Below are positions 34,223-42,727 of a DNA stretch of 64,000 nucleotides, piece after piece. The stretch lies in assembly GCA_964478545.1 (NCBI GenBank), contig CAYZIS010000003.1, positions 71,378 through 135,377 on the forward strand. Reading direction: 5' to 3'. Origin of the DNA: DQWO01 sp964478545 (GTDB lineage Bacteria > Desulfobacterota > Anaeroferrophillalia > Anaeroferrophillales > Anaeroferrophillaceae). The translations under genes were made by a program, and so were the position numbers. Below the pieces are notes generated by a model, which worked only from the letters and a program-made list of their open reading frames with translations, searched no databases and had not been told where the DNA came from. Within the stretch, counting starts at the first letter, position 1. Every line of letters starts with the position of its first letter.

Positions 34223-34960
34223 TCATGACAGGCCAACTAGCCGACGAAGCCTCGTCAGTTCATGAGGTTGCAGGAAACGATATTTCCCCGGTGACAGACG
34301 ACCTAAACGTAAAAATCCTATCTGTGTCCGGATCAGCTTTTGTACTGAATAATTTACCACCATCAGCATCCTCCTGACCTGGCGGTTTCTCCCTTCCCGC
34401 AGAACAATTTCAAGCTCTGTCGTTGTTGCGGTGAATTTTTTAACGGTAACCTGCTCAGGTTTTGAAAAACCATCGTCAAGATCTACGCCTTCACGAAGAT
34501 GCTTAAGGTCTGATTCAGATAAACGGCCGGTAACCGTCACCCGGTAATATTTTGTCAGTTTGTAGCGTGGATGCATCATCCGGTAAGCAAGTTCGCCGTC
34601 ATTGGTGCACAGCAATAAGCCAGATGAATAATAATCAAGTCGGCCAACCGGATAAAGCCTTGCGTCAACTCCAGTCAGTAAATCACTGACAATTGGTCGA
34701 TGCTGGGGATCACTCATGGTGGTCACATACCCGATTGGTTTGTATAGCAGCAGATAAAGCGGTTCTTTCCTGGCCGACAATATTTTTCCATCCACCTGGA
34801 TTTCAGCAGTCAAAGGATCAACCTTGGTCCCCAGTTCCGTAACCAGGATGCCGTTGACTTTAACCCGTCCCTGGACAATCATCACTTCCGCCTGTCTGCG
34901 GGAAGCCAAGCCCCGGCCGGCAATAACTTTCTGGAGTCTTTCGACCGTCATTTGACCCAC
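34223..34960 (-). CDS. rluB: rRNA pseudouridine synthase, RluB/RsuA group
   Basis: The 245-residue protein begins with an S4 RNA-binding domain (LQKVIAGRGLASRRQAEVMIVQGRVKVNG) followed by the synthase domain. The catalytic aspartate is in YPVGRLDYYSSGLLLCTNDGELAY. REGRNRQVRRML is the C-terminal family motif. In this gene neighbourhood (trpS-scpA-scpB upstream) it is most likely the 23S rRNA enzyme RluB. Confidence 0.94.
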   Translation of the reverse strand: MGQMTVERLQKVIAGRGLASRRQAEVMIVQGRVKVNGILVTELGTKVDPLTAEIQVDGKILSARKEPLYLLLYKPIGYVTTMSDPQHRPIVSDLLTGVDARLYPVGRLDYYSSGLLLCTNDGELAYRMMHPRYKLTKYYRVTVTGRLSESDLKHLREGVDLDDGFSKPEQVTVKKFTATTTELEIVLREGRNRQVRRMLMVVNYSVQKLIRTQIGFLRLGRLSPGKYRFLQPHELTRLRRLVGLS

Positions 34961-34967
34961 CGACCAG

Positions 34968-35576
34968 TCACTGTCCGTCCAGCAGGGGTAACTCTACATT
35001 GGGATACAGATCGCCAAAGGAATTGATATCCGGCAAACTGGATAAACTGGTAAGGTTGAAAATCTGGAGGAATTTATCCGTCGTCACATAAAGAAGCGGT
35101 GAGCCAACCACTTCTTTTCTCCCTTTAATGGCAATTAATTCTTTTACCAGCAAAAGGCGGAGAACACCTGAGGCATCAACGCCCCTGATCGATTCAATTT
35201 CAGGCCTGGTAATGGGTTGACGATAGGCAATAATAGCCAGGGTCTCCAGGGCCGCCTTGCTGAACCGGACTGGTTTTCCCGCCTTAAATTTTCTGATCCA
35301 GGATGCATTTTCCTGCTTGGTAACAAAACGAATTCCAGCACCAATACGCTGAAGATAAAAACCCCGATCACGCAGGCGATATTCATCTTCCAGCTGGTTT
35401 ACCGCCTCGTCAAGCAAATCCCCAGCTTCAATTTCCAACAGAATTTGAACATCATGCAGATTGACCGGCTCACCTGAAATTAGCAGCAAGCTTTCTATAA
35501 CATCTTTGATATGGCGTAATTCGCTGGACACTGAAGATACCTTTTTAAATTCCGCCAGTAATGAGGAGCGGCTCAA
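34968..35576 (-). CDS. scpB: Segregation and condensation protein B
   Basis: ScpB is a winged-helix partner of ScpA and SMC in chromosome condensation. The 202-residue sequence shows IKDVIESLLLISGEPVNLHDVQ, LRDRGFYLQRIGAGIRFVTK and KAALETLAIIAYRQPITRPEIESIRGVDASGVLRLLLVKELI (key part AYRQPITRPEIE). It overlaps scpA by 32 bases and is followed by rluB after 7 bp. Confidence 0.95.
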   Translation of the reverse strand: MSRSSLLAEFKKVSSVSSELRHIKDVIESLLLISGEPVNLHDVQILLEIEAGDLLDEAVNQLEDEYRLRDRGFYLQRIGAGIRFVTKQENASWIRKFKAGKPVRFSKAALETLAIIAYRQPITRPEIESIRGVDASGVLRLLLVKELIAIKGRKEVVGSPLLYVTTDKFLQIFNLTSLSSLPDINSFGDLYPNVELPLLDGQ

Positions 35577-36351
35577 ATGGGGCTTCCTGATTGATTGTAA
35601 CTCTTTTCTGACGCGTCAATTCCAGCAGGGCTAAAAAAAGAACAACCAGTAACGAGGTATCAGCACTGAACCGTTCCACCAGCTCAGAAAATCTAACCGT
35701 TGCCTGACGGCTCAAAGTTTCATTGACCCGATTGTATATTTCATCCATATTTATCAAATCCCGGTTAATTTCATAACGTTCCTGGCTGGCTCTCCGGCGT
35801 TCATATAATTGCAGAAAAGCCGTCAATAAATCGCTCAGGCTGACAGCGTACTGTTCTTCAAGCGATACATCAATTTGGGCTTCATCTTCCAGAAGATTCT
35901 GCAAATCTGTCTCCTCCGGCGAAAAACAGTCCCAACCGTTCAATGGCTGTTGTGCCAGGTATTTAGCCCCCTTTTTATAAAGCTCATACGCCTGCAGCCG
36001 GGCAATAATTTCCTCCCGAGGATCTTCACCTTGTTCATCCTCAGCACCTTCATCGTCCAACTGCTGTCGCAGGAGTATCCGGGATTTAATTTGAATCAGG
36101 GTTGCAGCCATCAACAGATACTCTGAAGCTATGGACAGATTCATCTCCTCCATCAATTCCAGGTAGGCCAGATATTGTCTGGCAATGGAAATAATAGGTA
36201 TATTTTCAATGGCCACGCGATTTTTTTTCACCAGGAAAAGCAAGAGGTCCAGCGGTCCTTCGAAGCTGTCCAGAAGTACATAAAACTGTTCTTCCAATAC
36301 GGCGTAGAGAGCCCGCTGGTGGGCGGGAGGGAAAAAAGCAGGTTCATTCAT
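35545..36351 (-). CDS. scpA: Segregation and condensation protein A
   Basis: ScpA is the kleisin subunit bridging SMC heads. The 268-residue protein has YVLLDSFEGPLDLLLFLVKKNRV at its start, SEYLLMAATLIQIKSRILL, and a C-terminal winged helix VVLFLALLELTRQKRVTINQEAPFEPL. The acidic middle (DDEGAEDEQGEDPREE) is normal for the family. It starts 24 bp after trpS and is coupled to scpB. Confidence 0.95.
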   Translation of the reverse strand: MNEPAFFPPAHQRALYAVLEEQFYVLLDSFEGPLDLLLFLVKKNRVAIENIPIISIARQYLAYLELMEEMNLSIASEYLLMAATLIQIKSRILLRQQLDDEGAEDEQGEDPREEIIARLQAYELYKKGAKYLAQQPLNGWDCFSPEETDLQNLLEDEAQIDVSLEEQYAVSLSDLLTAFLQLYERRRASQERYEINRDLINMDEIYNRVNETLSRQATVRFSELVERFSADTSLLVVLFLALLELTRQKRVTINQEAPFEPLLITGGI

Positions 36352-36375
36352 AGAATTCTTTTTGGGCCATTTTTA

Positions 36376-37371
36376 TCAAATCTTCATGTGGTCACGGACC
36401 TGCGCCATGGTTGCGGCAGCTATTTCCCGGGCCCGGGTATTACCGTTTTCAATAATTTCCCGGAGCAGATTAGGATGGTCTTCGTAATAGCGCCGTTTTT
36501 CCCGTACCGGGGCTAGCTTGACCAGCAGGTTCTGCATCAGGATTTTCTTGCATTCGCCACAGCCGATTTCAGCCAGGGGACATTCCCGCTTAATGTGCTC
36601 CACCTCTTCGGTACTGGAATAGAGAGGGTGAAGAGGAAAAAGATTACAAACTTCAGGGTCTCCCGGATCTTTAAGCCTGGCCCGCTGGGTATCGGTCACC
36701 ATCTGCAGTACCTTTTTCCTGATGGTTTCCTCATCATCGGCCAGATAGATGGCATTATTGTAACTTTTACTCATTTTGCGCCCGTCCAGGCCCATGAGCT
36801 TGGGAACTTCAGTCAAAATAGGCTTTGGTACCGGGAAAACCTCCCCATAGAGATAATTGAACCTGCGGGTAATTTCCCGGGTCAACTCCACGTGGGGAAG
36901 CTGGTCAACCCCGATAGGCACCAGGTGTGAACGGTACATAATGATATCAGCCGCCTGCAGCACCGGATAGCCTAAAAACCCATAGGTTGCCAGATCATCG
37001 TTTTTATTTTCATTTCCATTTTGACTATCTTTGAAGGTGGGATTGCGCAAAAGCCATGAAAGTGGCGTAATCATGGAGAGCAGCAAGTGCAGTTCCGCAT
37101 GCTCTTTAATTTTGGACTGGATGAAAAGCGTCACTTTATCCGGATCAATACCAACACTCAGCCAGTCGAGAAATAAATCCTGGATACTGTCTTTGACAAT
37201 CTCCGGATGTTGAAACTCACTGGTCAACGCGTGCCAGTCAGCGGCAAAAAAGAAACAATCATACTGCTCTTGAAACTCAAGCCAATTTGTCAACACGCCA
37301 TGGAAATGGCCCAGATGAAGTTTGCCGGTGGTGCGCATCCCGGATACTACCCGTTTTTTTTCATTTACCAT
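36376..37371 (-). CDS. trpS: Tryptophan--tRNA ligase
   Basis: This 331-residue class I synthetase charges tRNA-Trp. The HIGH-type motif is TGKLHLGHFHG (about residues 15-25) and the KMSKS loop is MGLDGRKMSKSYNN (about 195). VDQLPHVELTREI binds the tRNA/Trp site. The length fits bacterial TrpS. It heads trpS-scpA-scpB-rluB, with the M50 protease gene just upstream. Confidence 0.97.
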   Translation of the reverse strand: MVNEKKRVVSGMRTTGKLHLGHFHGVLTNWLEFQEQYDCFFFAADWHALTSEFQHPEIVKDSIQDLFLDWLSVGIDPDKVTLFIQSKIKEHAELHLLLSMITPLSWLLRNPTFKDSQNGNENKNDDLATYGFLGYPVLQAADIIMYRSHLVPIGVDQLPHVELTREITRRFNYLYGEVFPVPKPILTEVPKLMGLDGRKMSKSYNNAIYLADDEETIRKKVLQMVTDTQRARLKDPGDPEVCNLFPLHPLYSSTEEVEHIKRECPLAEIGCGECKKILMQNLLVKLAPVREKRRYYEDHPNLLREIIENGNTRAREIAAATMAQVRDHMKI

Positions 37372-37444
37372 CTAAAATATACCCCAATTTATACTTTATA
37401 TACCATACTATAACATATTGTTATCACAGCTATTATTTATTATT

Positions 37445-38092
37445 CTAACCTAAACCTACCCCGATCATAATCTGGGAAAAAAATGAAATAAGCGGAATGA
37501 TAAACAGGTTAATGGCATTACTGAAGACCAGTAGCAGCAGAATGATAAAACCATATGGTTCAATGCGAGCCATAACCATGGATGGCCGGGGTGGTAGCAG
37601 ATTCGATAAAATCTTTCCACCATCCAATGGTGGAATTGGAATCAAGTTAAAAAACCCCAAGGCCAGATTGATAATGACACTGACTCTCACCATCATGGTC
37701 AGAGGCAGGATCACCTTTGAAACAATCAACGGTCCCATAAATGACAGGGGAGCAAAAGTAAGCAGATGATAAATAATGGCACTGATTGCAGCCAGCAGGA
37801 AATTTGCTACCGGTCCAGCCGCGGCAATCCACAGCATGTTTTTCCGGGGATTGGCCAGGTTGTCCGGATTAATGGGAACCGGTTTGGCCCAGCCGATAAT
37901 CCGGGTGATGAAAAAAACCGCGGTTCCGAAAAGATCCAGGTGCTTTAGTGGATTAAGGGTCAGACGACCAGCATCACGGGCCGTATGATCGCCAAAGAAA
38001 TCCGCCATATAACCATGGGCCACTTCATGAAAAGTAACCGCCATCAGCACCGGTACGACCATGATGGCGATTTGCTGCATTATTTCGTGCAC
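37445..38092 (-). CDS. Site-2 protease family membrane metalloprotease (M50)
   Basis: The 215-residue integral membrane protein has the zinc motif VTFHEVAHGYMADFFGD (HExxH, about residues 22-26) and the second metal-binding motif NLIPIPPLDGGKIL (about 160-170). Five to six hydrophobic segments are visible. It belongs to the short M50 group without PDZ domains. Substrates are unknown. Its position before trpS-scpAB is common in this lineage. Confidence 0.93.
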   Translation of the reverse strand: MHEIMQQIAIMVVPVLMAVTFHEVAHGYMADFFGDHTARDAGRLTLNPLKHLDLFGTAVFFITRIIGWAKPVPINPDNLANPRKNMLWIAAAGPVANFLLAAISAIIYHLLTFAPLSFMGPLIVSKVILPLTMMVRVSVIINLALGFFNLIPIPPLDGGKILSNLLPPRPSMVMARIEPYGFIILLLLVFSNAINLFIIPLISFFSQIMIGVGLG

Positions 38093-38171
38093 GCTCTTCC
38101 CTACTCCAAAATAAGAATTGGTGCATCATTAGCAGAAAATAGAAGTATCGTCAATTATCTCTTCCCTATCC

Positions 38172-38262
38172 CTGGAATTCCGCTATAAGGTCTTATATTT
38201 TCTCAACTGGAGTTACTCCAGGCGCTTTTTTGCGCTCAATTACCTGTTTTTTCAACAGTTCA
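38172..38262. mobile_element. MITE-like element R1, truncated copy 3
   Basis: About 91 bp match one end of R1: it starts CTGGAATTCCGCTATAAGG, continues through GGAGTTACTCCAGGCGC and GCGCTCAATTACCTG, and stops matching near TTTTTTCAACAG. The other end is missing. The truncation coincides with the end of the DUF4139 gene, whose stop codon at 38260-38262 lies at the junction. No target duplication is visible. Confidence 0.8.
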
Positions 38263-39705
38263 ATATTTCACTCTCACTCGATAAGACAAGATCGTTTCAC
38301 CTTTGGCGGGAACCGGCACCCGCCAGGAAACCGCTCTGCTGCTTTCTTTTTTATGATTGAGGGACTCAGTCAGGATTTCCCAATCACCTGAAATAGGTTC
38401 CACTACCTTAATCTCAACCGCCCTTTTTTTGGCATTTTTCAATTTCACCTCAAAGGCTGCCTCGTAAATATAGTTATAGCGACTATCGCCCCCGATTTTC
38501 TTGAAATCGGTCTGTTTTTTAGCCGCCGTCAGATCAAAAGCATCTCCCAATTTCAAACGTATGGTTTCATTTTCCGGCGTATGATCAATTTTATCCTCAC
38601 CAACAAACTGCAGAGAACCATTACTATCTTCTTTATAAACCCGGACGACTCCTTTTGGTAATGGCAGACCAAGATGATTCTTTTTGCAGTTTTCAATGGT
38701 AACAAAAACACCGACTGTAAACTTGCGGCCGATTTCACCATAGGCTTGGTGGTAATAATAAGAGCTGCCCGGCAAAAGAAACTCTTTTTCACAGGGGACG
38801 GATGCCGCCTGCAGCAGAGCAACCTGCTTCCTCTGATTTTCAGCGATAGTTGTTGGCCGACCAAGGGTGTAGAGATGGTACTCAAACAGATCTTCCTGAG
38901 CCATATTAGGCGCTGTTGCCGGCATCGCTTCCAGCATCATTTTCTGCCGTCGACTATTGTCAAAGGCACGCTCAGCCGGAACCTGATGCACATCACCAGC
39001 CACCAATTGCAGTTTTGCATGTTTATAAGTAGCGCCACTCTTATTGGTCAGGGTTACCCAACCGCTGAGGTTGAGGGCATCTTCGGCGGCATTCAATTCC
39101 GCCACGTAATCAGCCTGCCATTGTAAACCGCCAGTCAAATAACTTAACTCCATCTCTTTTGTACCACTTTTATCACTATCCACGATCATGGTCAGGGTTG
39201 GCCGATCACGTAAATTATCCGGAACACCGGAAAAAGAAAGGCGGCCGGGCACACCAGTTTCTATGTGACCATCATCAAACTGGAGAACAACCCCGCTGTT
39301 GGCGCTTAAAACCTTGGCATCATGATGGGTCTCAGCTCCGGTTGTTGGATGCTGGCTGATTACCTCAACCTGGCGGCCGACGTATTTCCGTAAAAGAGAT
39401 TCCGGAGTCAAGAGGTCAAATTCAAAATTCTGTTCAATTACCGCCAGACCCCCGGCACTCAAAAGAGCCGTCTCTGGCCTCATCTTGGCGCTGACTTCAC
39501 GAAAAGCCAACGTCACTTCACCTTTTGGCACATTGAGGCGGCGTCTATCCTTGACCAGGGCTAAATTCTGGTTATAAATAGTCACTGCAACTCCCATTTG
39601 ATCATCAAGGGTTGTCACCACCTCACCTGCCTGAATCTTCCCGGGCAGCACCAAAGCCACTAATAAAATTACTATAAAACTTAGAATACAAATCAGCTTA
39701 CGCAA
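38260..39705 (-). CDS. Exported DUF4139-domain protein
   Basis: The start is taken as TTG at 39705 because AAGGAGGG precedes it and it opens directly into a signal peptide (RKLICILSFIVILLVALVLPGKIQAG). The mature protein is mostly beta structure, with VAVTIYNQNLALVKDRRRLNVPKGEVTLAF, SLLRKYVGRQVEVI, GGLQWQADYVAELN, NKSGATYKHAKLQLVAGDV and GLPLPKGVVRVYKED, which are DUF4139 hallmarks. It is probably periplasmic. The role is unknown. The C-terminus may have been altered by the R1 fragment touching its stop. Confidence 0.9.
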   Translation of the reverse strand: MRKLICILSFIVILLVALVLPGKIQAGEVVTTLDDQMGVAVTIYNQNLALVKDRRRLNVPKGEVTLAFREVSAKMRPETALLSAGGLAVIEQNFEFDLLTPESLLRKYVGRQVEVISQHPTTGAETHHDAKVLSANSGVVLQFDDGHIETGVPGRLSFSGVPDNLRDRPTLTMIVDSDKSGTKEMELSYLTGGLQWQADYVAELNAAEDALNLSGWVTLTNKSGATYKHAKLQLVAGDVHQVPAERAFDNSRRQKMMLEAMPATAPNMAQEDLFEYHLYTLGRPTTIAENQRKQVALLQAASVPCEKEFLLPGSSYYYHQAYGEIGRKFTVGVFVTIENCKKNHLGLPLPKGVVRVYKEDSNGSLQFVGEDKIDHTPENETIRLKLGDAFDLTAAKKQTDFKKIGGDSRYNYIYEAAFEVKLKNAKKRAVEIKVVEPISGDWEILTESLNHKKESSRAVSWRVPVPAKGETILSYRVRVKY

Positions 39706-39754
39706 TATAATTGCCCTCCTTTTCTCATATAAATATTTGTTATCTCGTAATAAA

Positions 39755-40235
39755 TTATTTATTAGCGGTTTCTGTATATGGGATATTATTTTCTTTACAC
39801 CAATCAATAGCCATGCGCTTGAAAACTTCTCGGCGATATTGAAACCAATTTTGTTCAATATCATATTCAAAAATATTATCCTTGAATCTTCTGAAGGCAC
39901 CGCTGCCTTTGATTGAGCGATACATTTTGTCTCTCAAATTTTCATCCTCCAGAGACAAACAAAATTCCTCCATGATTTGGTATTCATGAATATCAAATTG
40001 CGAAGGTAATGAAATATAATCTTTTTCCGACTCAAGTACATCGATTGCGACTTGAATAGCTTCCTGCTCCCAGTCTGAATAATGAGAAATATCTTTTTCA
40101 TTTTCGGCAGCGGAGAAATGCTCCTCAGCGACCATTACAATCTCGCCTGTTTTTTTTGTTGAGATAGCTTGAGAGGACATCAGATTGGATTTCCATTTCA
40201 TCAATAATATCGTTCAATTTTATTGGTAGAGACAT
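39755..40235 (-). pseudogene. UPF0158-family protein with one-base frameshift in an A8 tract
   Basis: The gene starts at 40235 with MSLPIKLNDIIDEMEIQSDVLSSYLNKK, the proper UPF0158 N-terminus. An eight-base A run (T8 at 40150-40157 on the plus strand) then shifts the frame. The rest, TGEIVMVAEEHF through FDIHEYQIMEEFCLSLED, GAFRRFKDNIFEYDIEQNWFQYR and MAIDWCKENNIPY, lies in the next frame to 39755. Seven A residues would restore a continuous 159-residue protein. This could be sequencing error, slippage-based phase variation or a genuine mutation. The function of UPF0158 is unknown. Confidence 0.82.
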
Positions 40236-40270
40236 TTGAATATACCTTTTGTTTTTTATTTCGTTAACGC

Positions 40271-40305
40271 CAAGGGTCACTTGCCGGGCCGTGATACTCA
40301 AAGAG
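40271..40305. repeat. Short dispersed repeat R4, copy 1
   Basis: GGTCACTTGCCGGGCCGTGA with TACTCAAAGAGA here matches CATCACTTGCCAGGCCGGGG with TACTCGAAGAAA at about 60339-60380; the preceding bases (AACGCCAA / AACGACCAA) are also similar. It lies just before the left end of the insertion-sequence remnant. It is too short to classify. Confidence 0.45.
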
Positions 40306-40315
40306 AGAGTGTGCT

Positions 40316-40637
40316 ATTCTTAGTTGAAATTGAAATGACCTCCAACCTCTGATAAAGTGTTTTCAGCAAAACAACAAACATCATTGAATCAGTCAATTCC
40401 CAGGCAGAAGAGCGCTGTAGCAAGGTTGATCACTGGAAAAATTCCAACCAGAAACATCGCTGGCTGGCAGCAGCATTATTGGATATAGAACCTCGTCTGA
40501 ACAAACTGATAGGTTATCGCCATTTACCATCATTACGAAAAGCCATTATGAAAGATTTAAATCTTAACCATATCACTCAGAAAAGCGAACAAGCAGCATA
40601 ATGTGGATGAAGTTGGAGGGAAATTTCAACTAAGAAT
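40316..40637. mobile_element. Internally deleted insertion sequence (mutator/IS256-like)
   Basis: The element is bounded by inverted ATTCTTAGTTGAAATT at 40316-40331 and at its right end (40622-40637), with CCTCCAAC a few bases inside each arm. Only the last part of a transposase gene remains between them. At its right edge the flavin-subunit pseudogene (minus strand) is cut off, so insertion or later deletion truncated that gene. No target duplication is evident, as expected after rearrangement. Confidence 0.75.
40356..40601 (+). pseudogene. C-terminal fragment of a mutator-type transposase
   Basis: An open frame without a start encodes KTTNIIESVNSQ, then KVDHWKNSNQKHRWLAAALL and DIEPRLNKLIGYRHLPSLRKAI, ending in TAA at 40599-40601. 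The IES, W and GYRHLP motifs are typical of the C-terminal end of mutator/IS256-type transposases; the catalytic part is absent. It cannot move by itself. Confidence 0.75.
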
Positions 40638-41261
40638 GGGATTGACTCCCAAGAGATAAATAAACTCCCACCCCCACATGGGCAAGGTCCATGGCTTTAC
40701 GCTTCATAAATTTCAGGTAAGCTGATCCGGCACCTGTCAGCGGCATCTCGATAATAAATTCTTTGACTATTTCATCTGGTTTAAGATCAATACGTTTGAA
40801 GCCTTGAAAAAATCTTCCAGGGGGATGCTGCGCTCCTTGCCCTGTCGATTGACCAGTTTCAGCGCCACCCGATAAATCAACAGCGGTGCTGCGCTGTCCG
40901 CACCCGGGGAAGCATTGATGATGTTACCGCCCAAGGTGGCAACATTGCGAATTTGTACGGAAGCCATCTAGTTGACGGCATCATGGAGGGCGGGAAGATA
41001 GTCGGTAATCAATTTTGATTTTTCCAGGGTTCTCAGGGTTGTTCCACTGCCGATCACCAGCTTGTTTCCTGATTGTCTGATACCGCTCAGCACTTTGATA
41101 TTTCTTAGCGAAATTAACAGGCGAGGATTGATAACCCCCTTTTTAATCAGCAGCAGGATGTCTGTTCCACCGGAGAGGAACAACGCCTCTTTCCCATGCT
41201 GGTGTTTGAGCTTCAGGGCTTCACTGATGGAACCAGCGCGCAGGTAGTCGAAATGTTTCAT
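40638..41261 (-). pseudogene. FAD-binding subunit of a molybdenum hydroxylase (CoxM-like), copy 1, broken
   Basis: From an ATG at 41261 the frame encodes FDYLRAGSISEALKLK, LFLSGGTDILLLIKKG and LVIGSGTTLRTLEKS, the flavin-binding half of CoxM/HcrB-type subunits. An in-frame TAG at 40968-40970 interrupts it just before MASVQIRNVATLGGNIINA, the second flavin loop. A frameshift follows near FFK; the next frame carries RIDLKPDEIVKEFIIEMPL. The C-terminal domain is missing because the gene ends at the insertion-sequence remnant. Its product would have passed electrons from molybdenum to iron-sulfur subunits. Three independent lesions make function very unlikely. Confidence 0.85.
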
Positions 41262-41262
41262 C

Positions 41263-42558
41263 CTAAATTTCCCGGTTGTCGAAAATGCGCCTGGTTTTCC
41301 GTTCACTGCGAGGAAGTTCATTGTAGGCTACAATCTCGATGATGGGGGTAACCATTACTTCAGCCCGAATCCGGAAAGAAATATTTCTGCTACTTTCCTC
41401 ATCCAGGCTTTCAGCCACCCCTTCCGCCCTCTCAACTTTCAGGATCAAATAATCCTTACCGTCATTCCGCCGTTCAAGGATGACCTGGTATTCACTACCA
41501 ATATTCTTGATTGGGGAAAGGATGGTACCCAGTTCGCTGGGATACACATTAACGCCGCGGATGACGAACATATCATCACTGCGGCCGAGAATCGGCGAAT
41601 GGCGGGGCAGGATGCAACCACAGGGACATGGTTCCGGAATCAGGCGGACAAGATCACGGGAACGGTAGCGAATAAGGGGGGCCGCCTCCTTGGCCAGGGT
41701 GGTATAGACCATCTCTCCCACCTCACCGGGAGCAACCGGTTCCAGGGTTTCAGGATTAAGGACTTCCAGGATGTAGTAATCGGCCCAGTAGTGGATATTT
41801 TCACTGCTATGGCAGCTCAGGCCGGTACCCGGGCCATAAACTTCCGTCAAACCGGGAATATCGTAATATTCTTCGACCCCCAGTAATTCCATGATCTTTT
41901 TTCTCATAGCGGCACTGCTTCTTTCCGAACCAGCGATGATTTTCTTCAGCTGCAGTTTCTCACGCAGCCCGCGTTTATTCACTTCCTGGGCGACCAAGAG
42001 AGCCATGGAAGCCGTGCAGCACAAAACCGTGGTGCCGAAATCCTGCAAAAAAGTCATCTGCATTTCCAGATTGCCCGGCCCGGAAGGAATTGCCATGGCC
42101 CCGAATCGCTCACAACCAAGCTGAAACCCGGCCCCGGCGGTCCAGACACCATAACCAACACAGATTTGAACCTTGTCGCTTCGGGTCAGGCCGGCCATCT
42201 CATAACAGCGGGCAAACATATCCAACCAGTCATCAATATCTTTCTGGGTGTAACAGACAACTTTGCGTTTTCCGGTGGTTCCAGAAGATGCATGAATCCT
42301 GACAATTTCTTCCTGACTAACTGATTTCAGGGGATAGGGATAACCCAGGCGAAAATCATCAGCGGTGGTAAAGGGTAGCCGGCTCAAGTCAGCCAATGAT
42401 TTGATATCATCGGGTTTGACCCCGGCTTGATCAATCCGGGCTTTATAAAAAGGCGAATTCTGGTAGGCATGCTGAACGGTCCATTGCAGACCTTTAAGCT
42501 GGAGAGCCTCCAGTTCTGATAAACTTTCAACTTTCGGGGGAAATTTCTTTAAAAACAT
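41263..42558 (-). CDS. Phenylacetate-CoA ligase-like acyl-CoA synthetase
   Basis: This 431-residue enzyme (start MFLKKFPPKVES) belongs to the PaaK group, which activates aromatic or other acids to CoA thioesters with ATP. It shows FTTADDFRLGYPYPL, VRIHASSGTTGKRKVV (the P-loop-like AMP motif), DIPGLTEVYGPG, YRSRDLVRLI, LGRSDDMFVIRGVNVYPSELG and a C-terminal LPRSERKTRRIFDNR with the catalytic-lysine region. It is intact and full length, although genes on both sides are broken. The substrate is unknown; neighbours suggest an aromatic or heteroaromatic acid. Confidence 0.92.
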   Translation of the reverse strand: MFLKKFPPKVESLSELEALQLKGLQWTVQHAYQNSPFYKARIDQAGVKPDDIKSLADLSRLPFTTADDFRLGYPYPLKSVSQEEIVRIHASSGTTGKRKVVCYTQKDIDDWLDMFARCYEMAGLTRSDKVQICVGYGVWTAGAGFQLGCERFGAMAIPSGPGNLEMQMTFLQDFGTTVLCCTASMALLVAQEVNKRGLREKLQLKKIIAGSERSSAAMRKKIMELLGVEEYYDIPGLTEVYGPGTGLSCHSSENIHYWADYYILEVLNPETLEPVAPGEVGEMVYTTLAKEAAPLIRYRSRDLVRLIPEPCPCGCILPRHSPILGRSDDMFVIRGVNVYPSELGTILSPIKNIGSEYQVILERRNDGKDYLILKVERAEGVAESLDEESSRNISFRIRAEVMVTPIIEIVAYNELPRSERKTRRIFDNREI

Positions 42559-42575
42559 TTGCACCAACTCCTTAT

Positions 42576-42620
42576 ATGGACTCGTAAAAACTCCATGTAA
42601 CTAATTGTAACTTACTGATA
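42576..42620. repeat. Repeat R6, copy 1, upstream of the CoA ligase
   Basis: ATGGACTCGTAAAAACTCCAT, itself an imperfect hairpin (ATGGA/TCCAT; key arms only), is followed by TAATTGTAACTTACT. A close copy lies at 43297-43343, upstream of the hydantoinase-B remnant. Both sit just in front of a minus-strand start codon. The role is unknown. Confidence 0.5.
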
Positions 42621-42667
42621 CTATGAATTTTATTTATTTATATTTTATGCTTTTAAAACAATTAGCA

Positions 42668-42722
42668 GAGATGTCCTGGCTTGGCTCCAAACGGTTTTGG
42701 CCGCCGAACGAATCACCAGGGG
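42668..42722. repeat. R3-type repeat fragment at the end of the hydantoinase-B remnant
   Basis: AGATGTCCTGGCTTGGCTC followed by GGTTTTGGCCGCCGAACG and AATCACC matches two separate parts of the large R3 copy at 44970-45190 (arm and loop insert). It lies a few bases beyond the stop of the truncated hydantoinase-B gene. Confidence 0.55.
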
Positions 42723-42727
42723 AAGAA

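Noticed and set aside
39706..39900. 65-residue N-terminal extension of the DUF4139 protein
   Set aside because: AAGGAGGG and a signal peptide point to the TTG start at 39705.
40968..40970. TAG as pyrrolysine or programmed read-through codon
   Set aside because: The same gene also has a frameshift and loses its C-terminus at an insertion sequence, so simple pseudogene decay is more likely.
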